From: CAYMTV01 sp964393525 | Lineage (GTDB): Bacteria; Patescibacteriota; Microgenomatia; Daviesbacterales; UBA10151 | DNA length: 47,257 nucleotides | Direction of reading: 5' to 3' | Assembly (NCBI GenBank): GCA_964393525.1 | Contig: CAYMTV010000005.1 | Span: 1 to 47,257, forward strand | Part shown: positions 23,058 through 31,500 of the stretch, piece after piece | Position numbering within the stretch: the stretch's first letter is position 1 | How the letters are laid out: each line of letters begins with the position of its first letter | Program-made: the position numbers and the translations under genes | The notes under the pieces: generated by a model | Told to the model about the DNA's origin: nothing | What the model saw: the letters and a program-made list of their open reading frames with translations, nothing else | Database searches by the model: none

Positions 23058-24155
23058 ATGTTCATGCGAGTTTTTCTTCTTTTAGCTCTAGCCTTGTTCA
23101 TTCTTATACCAACCACCTTTGCCCAGGAGATTCAACCTCAGGAAAAAAAGCATGAGGCAGAAATTGTAAAAATTCTTGAGGAAAAAGAAATTGAGGTTAT
23201 GGGTAAAAAGCAGCTTTACCAGAAGCTTGAATTAGATTTACAAAACTCGGATGAGAACATAACTTTGGAAAACGGAAATTTTCCGGTGGTAAATGTTCAA
23301 AAATTTAGAGTTGGTGATAATGTAATGGTAAGTGAAATAACAGGTCCCCAAGGCAACAAAAGCTACTATATCTCGGACTTTATAAGAAAAACTCCCCTTT
23401 TTTGGCTTTTTGCGATTTTTGCTGTGCTAACAGTATTAGTAGGTAAAAAAAGAGGCTTAATGTCTCTAATCGGGATGGCTGGAACTTTTTTGGTGATTTT
23501 TTATTTCATCCTTCCACAAATATCCTCGGGAAATGATCCCATACTAATAAGCATTCTGGCTTCTGCAATTATCCTTCCCGCCACTTTGTATTTATCCCAC
23601 GGAATAAATAAAAAGACCCATGCTGCGCTTTTAGGAACATTTCTTTCACTTGTAATCACAGGCATTCTAGCTAATTTATTTGTAGAATGGGCAAAATTAA
23701 CCGGTTTTGCATCCGAAGAAGCCGGATTTTTACAAGCCAGTAAGCAGGGGTTAATAAATATCAGAGGTCTTTTACTTGCAGGTATTATCATAGGAGTTTT
23801 AGGTATACTGGATGATGTAACGGTAGCTCAGGCATCGGTAGTTGCTCAGCTTAAGAAAACCTCAACATCTCTAAAATTTGGAGAACTTTATAAAAAAGCT
23901 ATGGAGATAGGGCGGGATCATATTGCATCGGTGGTTAATACTTTAGTTTTAGTATATACCGGAGCAGCTTTGCCTCTACTGCTACTTTTTATCGACAATC
24001 CTGCTCCGTTTGGGCAAACAATTAATCAGGAAATAATTGCCGAGGAAGTTGTCAGAACTTTGGTAGCCAGCATAGGACTTATTCTGGCTGTTCCCATAAC
24101 AACAGTTATTTCTGCGTACATATTTAGCAAGAAAAGGGTTCATGAACTGGGTTGA
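23058..24155 (+). CDS. YibE/F-family membrane protein
   Basis: The 365-residue protein has a signal peptide (MFMRVFLLLALALFILIPTT), then an exported N-terminal domain of about 100 residues. Seven to eight membrane helices follow, typical of YibE/F (PF07907): KKRGLMSLIGMAGTFLVIFY and GILDDVTVAQASVVAQLKKT (the conserved DD-V-T-Q motif, about 252-271). The function is unproven; some members affect export or metal handling. ATG codons at 23058 and 23064 are both possible. TATAAT at 23047-23052 favours a leaderless or nearly leaderless start. The stop overlaps the next gene by 14 bases. Confidence 0.88.
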   Translation: MFMRVFLLLALALFILIPTTFAQEIQPQEKKHEAEIVKILEEKEIEVMGKKQLYQKLELDLQNSDENITLENGNFPVVNVQKFRVGDNVMVSEITGPQGNKSYYISDFIRKTPLFWLFAIFAVLTVLVGKKRGLMSLIGMAGTFLVIFYFILPQISSGNDPILISILASAIILPATLYLSHGINKKTHAALLGTFLSLVITGILANLFVEWAKLTGFASEEAGFLQASKQGLINIRGLLLAGIIIGVLGILDDVTVAQASVVAQLKKTSTSLKFGELYKKAMEIGRDHIASVVNTLVLVYTGAALPLLLLFIDNPAPFGQTINQEIIAEEVVRTLVASIGLILAVPITTVISAYIFSKKRVHELG

Positions 24156-25098
24156 TATTGTTATTATTTTGATCCTTATTTTTTTCACCCTGGAAGGTCT
24201 GGGAAGAAGTTTTATTGGTGAGCTTTTGGATTTTTTCTCATTCCTTTTAGCCTTTTTCTTTTCCTTAAGGTTTTACAATGAGTTTGGTTTATTTTACAAA
24301 AACTTCTTTTCAATTCCCCATTCCCTGGCAAATGTTTTAGGATTTGTCTCAGTTTGGTTTATTGTTGAAACAATCCTCTTTACGCTAGTCCACATCCTGC
24401 TTTCCAGGTTTAAACCCCTGCACAAACTTAATGTTAAACTTAATGTTTTGGCGGTAATACCGGCCTTTTTCAGGGGTCTTATTTTTATTGCCATAATCCT
24501 TGTACTAATCGGTACCTTTCCTATTCAACCAAGAATTAAAAAAGCGGTTTCCGACTCCCAAATAGGCTCCCGAATCCTTGCCCAATCAGCCAAGTTGGAA
24601 AGACCTTTAAAAAATGTTTTTGGCGGAATAACTCAGGACACCTTAACTTTTTTAACCATTAAACCCCGGAGTGATGAAACCGTTAATTTGGGTTTTCAAA
24701 CCACGGAATTTAATCCTAGCCCCCAGTTGGAAATACAGATGGTAACCATGGTAAATCGGGAGAGAGTCTCAACGGGGTTAAAAAGTTTGGAATTCGATGA
24801 TCGCTTAAGGGTTGTTGGAAGAAACCATAGTGCGGACATGTTTACCAGGGGTTATTTCGCCCATTACTCTCCGGAGGGTGACAGCGTTGCCCAGCGGGCT
24901 GAGAAAGCAGGAATTGGCTACCTTGTGATTGGTGAAAACTTAGCTTATGCACCTGATCTGGATCTGGCGCATAACGGACTGATGAATTCCCCCGGACACA
25001 GGGCTAATATTTTATCTGAGGATTTCGGAAAAATCGGGATTGGTATTCAAAACGGTGGAGTTTATGGTCTGATGATAACCCAAGTTTTTAGTAACTAA
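24142..25098 (+). CDS. CvpA-like membrane domain fused to a CAP/SCP domain
   Basis: The 318-residue fusion has residues 1-165 as a CvpA-type membrane region with four helices (MNWVDIVIILILIFFTLEGL and further segments). Residues about 195-318 form a CAP/SCP (YkwD-type) domain with the canonical motifs MVNRERVSTGLKSLEFD, RNHSADMFTRGYFAHYSPEG, GENLAY and NSPGHRANILSEDFGKIGIG. The CAP domain should face outwards. Bacterial CAP proteins are poorly understood, with cell-surface or lipid-binding roles suggested. It overlaps the YibE/F gene by 14 bases, and its stop overlaps the nuclease start (TAATG). Confidence 0.9.
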   Translation: MNWVDIVIILILIFFTLEGLGRSFIGELLDFFSFLLAFFFSLRFYNEFGLFYKNFFSIPHSLANVLGFVSVWFIVETILFTLVHILLSRFKPLHKLNVKLNVLAVIPAFFRGLIFIAIILVLIGTFPIQPRIKKAVSDSQIGSRILAQSAKLERPLKNVFGGITQDTLTFLTIKPRSDETVNLGFQTTEFNPSPQLEIQMVTMVNRERVSTGLKSLEFDDRLRVVGRNHSADMFTRGYFAHYSPEGDSVAQRAEKAGIGYLVIGENLAYAPDLDLAHNGLMNSPGHRANILSEDFGKIGIGIQNGGVYGLMITQVFSN

Positions 25099-25721
25099 TG
25101 TCTAACAGAAATCAAGTTATTCTTTTTGCAATTTCCATTACAGTTTTTGTCCTTAGTGGTTTTCTTTTTTGGTCCGGTCTTAAAAGCGAGCTCTTTAAGC
25201 CCCAGCAAACAACTGTTACTCAAACAAGTGAGCCTCCCCAGACTAAACAAATTTTAGGCGAAAAAACTAAAAGTGCTCCTCCATCACAATCTCAGGAGAC
25301 AGCCCAAGTTACTAAAGTAATTGACGGAGATACGATAGAAGTCGAAAAAAACGGTCAAAGATTTAAATTAAGATACATCGGGGTAAACACTCCGGAAACG
25401 GTCGACCCAAGAAGGAAAGTAGAGTGTTTCGGTAAACAAGCCAGCGCGGAAAATAAAAGGCTGGTTGAGAACACGGAGGTATTTTTGGAAAAGGATGTTT
25501 CCGAGACGGATAGATTTGGCAGGCTTTTAAGGTATGTTTATTTAAAACTTGATGACGGGAATCTGCTTTTTGTAAATGATTATTTAGTCAGACAAGGGTT
25601 CGCCTATGCATCCAGTTTTCCACCCGATGTTAAATATTCCGAAAGGTTCCGCTTGGCCCAAAAAGAAGCAGAAGAAAACCGTCGCGGCCTTTGGGCAGAA
25701 TGCGATGTTAGCAGTAAGTAG
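25098..25721 (+). CDS. Thermonuclease-like (SNase) protein, membrane-anchored
   Basis: The 207-residue protein has an N-terminal membrane segment (NQVILFAISITVFVLSGFLF) and a Pro/Ser/Thr-rich linker. A staphylococcal-nuclease-like domain begins at about residue 75: TKVIDGDTIEVEKNGQ (Asp metal ligands), LRYIGVNTPET (Arg), and KDVSETDRFGRLLRYVY with the catalytic Glu-Asp-Arg pattern. It probably degrades external DNA or RNA, which could feed nucleotide scavenging in a reduced-genome cell. It is co-translated with the CvpA-CAP gene. Confidence 0.9.
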   Translation: MSNRNQVILFAISITVFVLSGFLFWSGLKSELFKPQQTTVTQTSEPPQTKQILGEKTKSAPPSQSQETAQVTKVIDGDTIEVEKNGQRFKLRYIGVNTPETVDPRRKVECFGKQASAENKRLVENTEVFLEKDVSETDRFGRLLRYVYLKLDDGNLLFVNDYLVRQGFAYASSFPPDVKYSERFRLAQKEAEENRRGLWAECDVSSK

Positions 25722-25733
25722 TATAATATTTTT

Positions 25734-26270
25734 GTGGACAAGAAATTTTTTTTTCAAATTCTAGGTTTGGTGATAGTTATATTTGGGGCTTTATTCGTTT
25801 CCTACAATTACCAGCTTCTAAATTCATTTTCCACCCCTACCCCAAATAACGCTAATCAGCTTGAGACTAAAATAATCCAGATTTTTGATGCCTCATCGAC
25901 CTCCGAGGTTGGTGTTCTCAAAGCAGAGATCGTAGCCGAGATTGCCGATTCTAAAGAAGAACGGGCCGATGGTTTAAGCGGAAGAGAATCCTTAGCCTCC
26001 GACTCCGGCATGCTGTTTGTGTTTGACAAAACTGATATTTACAGGTTTTGGATGAAGGGGATGAAGTTTCCTTTAGACTTTATCTGGATTAATGAAGACA
26101 GGGTAGTTGATATTTTAAAAAATGTTCCGCCACCAAAGGAAGGTCAGTCTGATGAATCACTCCCCTTGGTTTCTCCGACAGTCCCAATCAATAAAATTCT
26201 TGAGGTAAATGCCGGTTTTGCCGATAACCATAAACTCAGAGTTGGTGATAAGATAGAGATTGTAGAGTAG
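25734..26270 (+). CDS. DUF192 protein, membrane-anchored
   Basis: The 178-residue protein has an N-terminal membrane helix (FFFQILGLVIVIFGALFVSY) and a DUF192 domain: EERADGLSGRESLASDSGML, FWMKGMKFPLDFIWINEDRV, and an Asn-Ala-Gly...LRVGD ending. It is longer than the DUF192 protein at 21618 and exported. The start is a GTG, six bases after TATAAT (25722-25727), so it may have its own leaderless promoter although it lies 12 bases after the nuclease gene. Confidence 0.87.
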   Translation: MDKKFFFQILGLVIVIFGALFVSYNYQLLNSFSTPTPNNANQLETKIIQIFDASSTSEVGVLKAEIVAEIADSKEERADGLSGRESLASDSGMLFVFDKTDIYRFWMKGMKFPLDFIWINEDRVVDILKNVPPPKEGQSDESLPLVSPTVPINKILEVNAGFADNHKLRVGDKIEIVE

Positions 26271-26271
26271 T

Positions 26272-27747
26272 ATGAATGTTCTGCCCATTAAGTTTATAAG
26301 TGAGGAAGATGTTCCTTTGATTGGGAAAAATCTTTTCAACCTGACAAAACTTCATCAGGCAGGAATTGGAAAAGCAGATGGAATAATTGTTCTTCCACCG
26401 GACATCCATTTAAAAAATACCCTCAAGCATTATCAATACAAAGACCGGGAGGTTTTTGAAGCCAGTTTACATATTATCAAAAAAGACATAGAAAAAATCC
26501 CCCTGTCTGATGAACTGGAATCTTTCTTAATTAAAAGAAAGGTTGACCCAAAAAAGGCCTGGCTCAAACTTTTGGATACCTGGCTTTCGGAAATCCGCTC
26601 CAGAGTCTGGAGGGGGGCAATTTTTATGGGAATAACTGAAAATTTAACTGCCCAGCCGCTTTTTTTTACAGACACCATTAGGGTTTCGGGAGATGCATTT
26701 TATGATCCTGTGATCAAGCACTCTATTATCAACGGGAATACTCAAAAACTCGATCCGGAAATTATTCATGACTTGGAAGTTTTAGTCCAAATTGCCAATA
26801 GAAAGCTTTTTATCCCTCAAGTTTACCACTGGGTTTTTGATGGCAATATCCGAATTGTAAAGGTCGTTCCATTTACCCAGTTTCCCAAAAATCATATAGA
26901 AACTGTCTCCAAGCTCGTTGAAAGAAAGCCGAACGCAGATGTTAAAAAATCCACTGTAAAAATACTCCTGGATTTATCGGAAGACTTCAGGACCAGCAAA
27001 TACTCGGATGGCGCAATTATCCACGCCGAAAAAATTTTAGATTACGAGATGAAACTTGCCAAATTTGCCGAAATTGCCGCAGACTATAACAGCAGAGCTG
27101 TTTCAGGCTTCGCTGATAAAGATTCCCCGGTAATTTATAAACTGGCCGATATTTCGGACAATTCCTCAAGAATCCGCGGCACCTTAAGATTAATCCACCT
27201 GGAACCTATACTAAAAAAAGAGGCTGAAGTTTTTCTATTTGCCAGGAATAAAAAAGGACTTTTAAACACCCAGGTTGCTATACCTTATGTCCGAAATATT
27301 CATGAATTCCTTCAGATAAAAAGAAATCTTGCCTCCTTTGGGGTTTCCCGCAAAGGCTCTCTTAAGATTTGGCTTGAGCTTTCGGTGCCGGAAAATTTCG
27401 TTAACCTGGATGAATATTTAACAGCCGGGTTTGATGGAGCAATCGTTAATTTGGATGAGCTTTCAACAATGCTAGGAGGCTTTTCTCCCAACTCCGAGGA
27501 AAGCATTTATCTTAAAAGTGGGCCGGAATCTGTTTTAAAATTTATCGAAGAAGGACTTAGGGTTTTGCACAAATCAAAAATCCCGGTGGTATTTACCGGG
27601 CAGCTTTCTTTAAATGATGAGGTTATGAAATTTCTTATTTTAAAAGGTGTTTGGGGTCTGTCGGTTAACCCTTCTGATTTCCCGCATCTTTTAGACCATC
27701 TGCCTTTTATTGAAGAACACAACTTAAAACATCAAATTCTCAACTAG
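26272..27747 (+). CDS. Degenerate PEP-synthase-like protein
   Basis: The 491-residue protein resembles phosphoenolpyruvate synthase at both ends. The N-terminus has VPLIGKNLFNLTKLHQAGIG, like the PPDK/PpsA nucleotide domain start GGKAxNLAxLxxAG. The C-terminal third resembles the PEP/pyruvate-binding barrel (VAIPYVRNIHEFLQIKRNLA; SLKIWLELSVPENFVNLDEY; GLSVNPSD). The phosphohistidine swivel motif is missing. The barrel's ICGQ Cys is FTGQ here, and the SxGxNDLTQ motif is AIVNLDELS. It is therefore unlikely to be an active PEP synthase and may bind a metabolite or partner. It begins one base after the DUF192 gene. Confidence 0.65.
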   Translation: MNVLPIKFISEEDVPLIGKNLFNLTKLHQAGIGKADGIIVLPPDIHLKNTLKHYQYKDREVFEASLHIIKKDIEKIPLSDELESFLIKRKVDPKKAWLKLLDTWLSEIRSRVWRGAIFMGITENLTAQPLFFTDTIRVSGDAFYDPVIKHSIINGNTQKLDPEIIHDLEVLVQIANRKLFIPQVYHWVFDGNIRIVKVVPFTQFPKNHIETVSKLVERKPNADVKKSTVKILLDLSEDFRTSKYSDGAIIHAEKILDYEMKLAKFAEIAADYNSRAVSGFADKDSPVIYKLADISDNSSRIRGTLRLIHLEPILKKEAEVFLFARNKKGLLNTQVAIPYVRNIHEFLQIKRNLASFGVSRKGSLKIWLELSVPENFVNLDEYLTAGFDGAIVNLDELSTMLGGFSPNSEESIYLKSGPESVLKFIEEGLRVLHKSKIPVVFTGQLSLNDEVMKFLILKGVWGLSVNPSDFPHLLDHLPFIEEHNLKHQILN

Positions 27748-28415
27748 AGTCGAAACAATAATACCCACTCCCCTTTTGGATTTTGTTTTTTAAATTCATC
27801 CAACCAGCTTGAGATAAGTTTTCCTTCCACCTTTTGGTGTATTTTGGTCAGTTCTTTCGCTAGGGTGATTTCCACATCGCCCAAAGACTCTTTTAGCTCT
27901 TCCAACGTTTTAATTAGTTTAAATGGAGCAATAAAGAGTATTAAAGTAGCATTTAAAGTCTCAGACATCTCTTTTATTTGTCTATAAAGATTTTGCCTGT
28001 GTCCCGGTTTGTCTGGTGGATAGCCTAAGAAGATAAACTTATCAGGCGGTAATCCGGAAAGGGTTAAGGCAGGCAGGATTGATGATGCCCCCGGCAAAGA
28101 ATCAACCGGAATATTTTGGTGCAAGCATTCTCTAACCAGTTTAAATCCCGGATCCGAAATAAGTGGAGTTCCGGCATCGGAAATAAGAGCTAAATTCTCT
28201 CCATTTTTTAACTTTTCAATAATTTGAGGATAAACTTTTGTTTCATTAAAATCATTTAAAACTACTAGCGGTTTTTGAATTTGGTAGTGGTTTAATAACA
28301 GTGAAGCTCTTCTACTATCCTCACAGATTACCCCACTAACTTCTTTCAAAACTTCTAAGGCTCTTAAAGTTACATCTTTCAAATTCCCAATTGGTGTTGG
28401 TACAATGGTTAACAT
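27744..28415 (-). CDS. rsmI: 16S rRNA 2'-O-ribose C1402 methyltransferase
   Basis: The 223-residue protein is RsmI: LTIVPTPIGNLKDVTLRALE at the start, VICEDSRRASLLLNHY, ALISDAGTPLISDPGFKLVR (SAM-binding signature), and LPGASSILPALTLSGLP. It methylates the decoding centre of 16S rRNA. ATG 28415 gives the canonical N-terminus. The promoter (ATGACA, 17 bases, TACAAT at 28428-28423) lies inside the divergent DedA gene. It overlaps the PEP-synthase-like gene tail to tail by four bases. Confidence 0.95.
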   Translation of the reverse strand: MLTIVPTPIGNLKDVTLRALEVLKEVSGVICEDSRRASLLLNHYQIQKPLVVLNDFNETKVYPQIIEKLKNGENLALISDAGTPLISDPGFKLVRECLHQNIPVDSLPGASSILPALTLSGLPPDKFIFLGYPPDKPGHRQNLYRQIKEMSETLNATLILFIAPFKLIKTLEELKESLGDVEITLAKELTKIHQKVEGKLISSWLDEFKKQNPKGEWVLLFRL

Positions 28416-29040
28416 GCTGGAAATTGTATCTCAATGGGTGATCAATGTCATCTCAAGCTTAGGTTATCCGGGAATTATTTTAACTATGGCTATTGAGTCT
28501 GCACTCATCCCCCTGCCCTCGGAAATTATTATGCCTTTTTCGGGGTACCTGGTTTCCACCGGGCAATTTAATTTACATTTGGTTGCGCTTTCCGGAGCTT
28601 TGGGAAATGTTTTGGGGTCTTTAGCAGCATATGCCTTGGGATACTGGGGCCACGAAAGAGTAGTTAGAAGTTTCTTAAGAAAGTACGGTAAATGGATTTT
28701 GCATACTGAAAAAGATTTGGATGAGGCGGAAGAGTTACTGCATAAATACAAAGATTTAGTGGTCTTGGGAACTAGAGTTCTTCCAGGAATCAGAACCGTA
28801 ATTTCCCTTCCGTGTGGAATTGCCAAACTTCCCCTGATGAGATTTATAGTCCTAACCTTTATGGGTTCTTTAGTCTGGTCATATTTTCTGGCTTGGATAG
28901 GCCTTGTGCTGGGGGAAAACTGGGATAGTTTAGGGCCATATTTTCATAAAGCAGATGCCATTATAGTTATATTACTGATCCTAATTTTTGCCTGGTATGT
29001 TTATTACAAAATTAAAAAAAACAGCAGACACTCAAAGTAA
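28414..29040 (+). CDS. DedA-family membrane protein
   Basis: The 208-residue integral membrane protein of the DedA/SNARE-associated (PF09335) family has AIESALIPLPSEIIMPFSGY (about 24-43), GNVLGSLAAYALGYWG, and the conserved RVLPGIRTVISLPCGIAKLP. Such proteins are undecaprenyl-phosphate or phospholipid flippases or affect the proton motive force. ATG 28414 is preferred to ATG 28405 because TACAAT at 28401-28406 leaves seven bases to it. Either start overlaps or abuts the divergent rsmI start. Confidence 0.88.
   Translation: MLEIVSQWVINVISSLGYPGIILTMAIESALIPLPSEIIMPFSGYLVSTGQFNLHLVALSGALGNVLGSLAAYALGYWGHERVVRSFLRKYGKWILHTEKDLDEAEELLHKYKDLVVLGTRVLPGIRTVISLPCGIAKLPLMRFIVLTFMGSLVWSYFLAWIGLVLGENWDSLGPYFHKADAIIVILLILIFAWYVYYKIKKNSRHSK
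28423..28451 (-). promoter_or_regulatory. rsmI promoter inside the DedA coding sequence
   Basis: On the minus strand ATGACA (28451-28446), a 17-base spacer and TACAAT (28428-28423), each one base from consensus and seven bases before the ATG at 28415. It lies entirely within the first codons of the oppositely oriented DedA gene. Confidence 0.6.
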
Positions 29041-29067
29041 GGAGGAAAAAAGCTAAGAAACGCTAAT

Positions 29068-29214
29068 ATGGATAAAATTCATTATAGATGTAGTGGCAGC
29101 TGCAAAGCTATTATTACAAAAGAACAATATGACAAAGGCCTAAGGGTCTTTGGCACCAAAAGTTGTAACATGTATAAAAAACCCTTTGAAAAAGTTGTTG
29201 AGAAAAAAAAGTGA
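29068..29214 (+). CDS. Small cysteine-containing protein (48 residues)
   Basis: A short frame begins MDKIHYRCSGSCKAIITKEQ and continues YDKGLRVFGTKSCNMYKKPF. The C-x3-C and the later SC give three cysteines plus several His/Lys residues. The layout (YRC...C.A.IT.EQY...G...C....K.F.K) is what I would expect of a small metal-binding protein conserved in this group of bacteria, but I cannot name a family. It lies 27 bases after the DedA stop and two bases from the end of lexA in convergent orientation. The GGAGG at 29041 is too far upstream to serve it; TAATAT just before the ATG is not well placed either. Confidence 0.6.
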   Translation: MDKIHYRCSGSCKAIITKEQYDKGLRVFGTKSCNMYKKPFEKVVEKKK

Positions 29215-29215
29215 G

Positions 29216-29839
29216 CTACTGGAATCTTCGTATAACTCCGACACATTTACCCTGAACCCGGACGTTGGTAGCATAGATCGGTTCCATTGCGGCATTGGCA
29301 GGCTCAAGCCTTATCCTGTTAGATTCCCTGAAAAATCTTTTTAAAGTAGCCAAACCGCTATCTAGCATTGCCACCACAATATCACCATCATTGGCGCTGT
29401 ACTGCTCCTCGATGATGACGAAATCCCCGTCCAAGATTCCGTCTTCTATCATCGAGTCGCCCTTAACTTGCAAAACATAAGTATTTTTCTTAGGGTTAAC
29501 CATTTGGGGGGAAACCGAGATGGTTGCGCCTGGATCGGTGTATGGCATGATTGGCTGTCCGGCTGCGATATAACCTGTTAAAGGAAGTTCAACACCCCTC
29601 ATGGTTTCAGAAGGTGCATATCTGTGATCCAAAATCTCAATTCCCCTGACTGAGCCCTCATACTTTTTAATAACACCTTTTGCAACTAAAGACTGAACGT
29701 GTTCGTGGACTGTTGCCAAAGAAGAAACTCCCATTGCTTCGGCCATTTCACCTAAAGTTGGTGAATAACCGTATTTTTCAATATATTCTTGGATAAACTT
29801 TAGAAGATGTCTTTGTCTGCGATAAAGTGTAATAGGCAT
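29216..29839 (-). CDS. lexA: LexA repressor
   Basis: The 207-residue protein has a winged-helix N-terminal domain (RQRHLLKFIQEYIEKYGYSP, then TVHEHVQSLVAKGVI) and an S24 peptidase C-terminal domain. The self-cleavage site is GYIAAG (Ala-Gly), the catalytic Ser is in VKGDSMIEDGI and the catalytic Lys in LATLKRFF. It is the SOS regulator, probably controlling the repair genes nearby (uvrB, uvrA, uvrC, Rad52-type). Its operator could not be identified: no CGAAC-N4-GTTCG site is present upstream. Confidence 0.95.
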   Translation of the reverse strand: MPITLYRRQRHLLKFIQEYIEKYGYSPTLGEMAEAMGVSSLATVHEHVQSLVAKGVIKKYEGSVRGIEILDHRYAPSETMRGVELPLTGYIAAGQPIMPYTDPGATISVSPQMVNPKKNTYVLQVKGDSMIEDGILDGDFVIIEEQYSANDGDIVVAMLDSGLATLKRFFRESNRIRLEPANAAMEPIYATNVRVQGKCVGVIRRFQ

Positions 29840-29851
29840 AAATGTACCATA

Positions 29852-29881
29852 ACTTTACCAAATACAACCCGAACCTGTCAA
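29852..29881 (-). promoter_or_regulatory. lexA promoter
   Basis: On the minus strand TTGACA (29881-29876), an 18-base spacer and TAAAGT (29857-29852), 12 bases before the ATG at 29839. The spacer contains GGTTCGGGTT, a possible half-site only. Confidence 0.5.
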
Positions 29882-29927
29882 CTAAGATTATTTATATCAA
29901 ATTAAGTCAGTTTAAAGTGATTGAATA

Positions 29928-30767
29928 TTAACGGTGTGAAATGGTTGAAATATCTTGATCGAGTATATAGCTGGCCAGAATATCTCTGGCGGATATTAAT
30001 CCTGCTTCTGTTTGGGTGGTTGAACCATCAAAAACAATTACCCTTTTTCCTTGAGCAAAGCGCTTCAAGGCTTCAAGTTCCACCCTGGTGAGTGTGGGTA
30101 GCCAGGGCCCTAATAATCTAATATCAGCTCTTAAAGGATAAAGTAGCGAGTTTTGAGATTGTGTGGCTGCCTGAAAACGCAGGAAAGTATCAAAAGCTGC
30201 ACCGAGACCATGGTTGGAAAGAGGCAACATCAAAATATCATTACCCCCGGCTATTTCCTGTAATCTGGCTGCTGTTGCTACTAGTTTATCCCCATCAAAA
30301 ACTTTGGGTTGTTTTCCAAATTCCGGAATGTCAAGACGGGCTGTATTAGTTAAAAGTTCAGTATGACCAGATCCCCTTGTTTCCTGTTTAAAGCATTCTA
30401 TTAATTCAGTTGGATAAGGCATCCTATAATTGGTATAAGCTGTGAGAGCCAATTCAGTAGCCTGGATTACTAATCCTTCTGTCCCTACTCTGTGACTGTG
30501 CTTATGATAATCAATAACCGCTTCTACGATTCGAGGTGCTGTTTGTAAAATTCCAGCTGCCGCACCTGGCCGGATAACAGGTACATAACATAGAGCCAGA
30601 TAGCCTTCTAGACTACGTAATAGCTGAGAGGTTGACTCAGAAGGTTGGTGTAGCGCGAAGCTGCCTCTGTCCGCGAATTTGACTAATGATTCATATCTAA
30701 ATGGAACTCCACCTGAAGTGGTGGTTATTAAACCTCTATCCTGCTCTGGTGTAAATCTCGCATTCAT
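29928..30767 (-). CDS. Unknown protein with phosphoribosyltransferase-like C-terminus
   Basis: The 279-residue soluble protein is the second gene of a two-gene unit. The C-terminal third looks like a type I PRTase fold: NDILMLPLSNHGLGAAFDTF as the hood/first loop, then GKRVIVFDGSTTQTEAGLIS, which matches the PRPP-loop pattern (hydrophobic strand, acidic residue, then S/T-T). The usual Asp-Asp or Glu-Asp is FDG here, so activity is doubtful. The N-terminal 170 residues are mostly helical and unrecognised. It may be a PRTase-related regulator or a divergent enzyme acting with the upstream partner, which is 20 bases away. Confidence 0.55.
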   Translation of the reverse strand: MNARFTPEQDRGLITTTSGGVPFRYESLVKFADRGSFALHQPSESTSQLLRSLEGYLALCYVPVIRPGAAAGILQTAPRIVEAVIDYHKHSHRVGTEGLVIQATELALTAYTNYRMPYPTELIECFKQETRGSGHTELLTNTARLDIPEFGKQPKVFDGDKLVATAARLQEIAGGNDILMLPLSNHGLGAAFDTFLRFQAATQSQNSLLYPLRADIRLLGPWLPTLTRVELEALKRFAQGKRVIVFDGSTTQTEAGLISARDILASYILDQDISTISHR

Positions 30768-30787
30768 AGTTTGAATTATTGCAAATA

Positions 30788-31492
30788 TTAATCTCCTGCG
30801 CGCAAAAGCGCAACATATGAGTTATAAGTTTCAGCCTCCGTAATGTGTTGTATATCAGCCAAACTTCTCACTCCGGGTGACCGGATTGCTCTTAGGAACG
30901 CGAGGTTGTAATCAGGTTCGGAAGGTGAGGGTAGGATTCGACAATTTGGACTGTCACTAAAATAGTGGTGTACTATTCTGGCAAGTTGCATAGCCCTGCG
31001 TTGCTGATAAGGATCAGTTACCAATGAGGCTACTATGACATCAGCATAATTTTGATACAAAGGACTCCATTCACTTTTATAAGGATCCCCAGGTTGATTC
31101 GGATAAAGCGAAGGGTATCCTGGCATCTCATCAACCACAAATAAATATTCTTTTTGAAATACCTCACCAACTGCAGCAACTTGTATACCTAATTTTATTG
31201 GATCATCTGATAATTTTTCGGTAAATGGTGTTTTAGATGATTTAGCTAGTTCGTCCAGCATCCAAGGTTGATTAGTAAATGTAAGACGTCTATAGACATC
31301 ATTAGCCGGATTTGTAGCAGCTTCAGAACACCATTGTTGTAATAATCCGTAAAATTTATTTCTTCCTAAAACAGGTACAGCTGCATGATAAATAGAGAGA
31401 TAATGACCTGGAAGAGCTGCTCTAAAACGAGCCGATGTTTCCATTTCAAAATGCTCTTTTAGAGCATTCGCCCGAACATCCGGAGATAACAT
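30788..31492 (-). CDS. Unknown soluble helical protein, first gene of a two-gene unit
   Basis: The 234-residue protein starts at ATG 31492 (MLSPDVRANALKEHFEMETS); a TTG two codons earlier is unnecessary. It is mostly helical with no membrane segment or signal, and contains LFVVDEMPGYPSLYPNQPGD and RAMQLARIVHHYFSDS, which match no family I know. A near-consensus promoter at 31501-31529 puts transcription start at or just before the ATG. It is followed closely by the PRTase-like gene, so the two proteins probably act together. Confidence 0.6.
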   Translation of the reverse strand: MLSPDVRANALKEHFEMETSARFRAALPGHYLSIYHAAVPVLGRNKFYGLLQQWCSEAATNPANDVYRRLTFTNQPWMLDELAKSSKTPFTEKLSDDPIKLGIQVAAVGEVFQKEYLFVVDEMPGYPSLYPNQPGDPYKSEWSPLYQNYADVIVASLVTDPYQQRRAMQLARIVHHYFSDSPNCRILPSPSEPDYNLAFLRAIRSPGVRSLADIQHITEAETYNSYVALLRAGD

Positions 31493-31500
31493 AAACAAAA

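Noticed and set aside
29840..29927. Canonical CGAAC-N4-GTTCG SOS box upstream of lexA
   Set aside because: Only a GTTCG half-site is present in the promoter spacer; no complete dyad was found.
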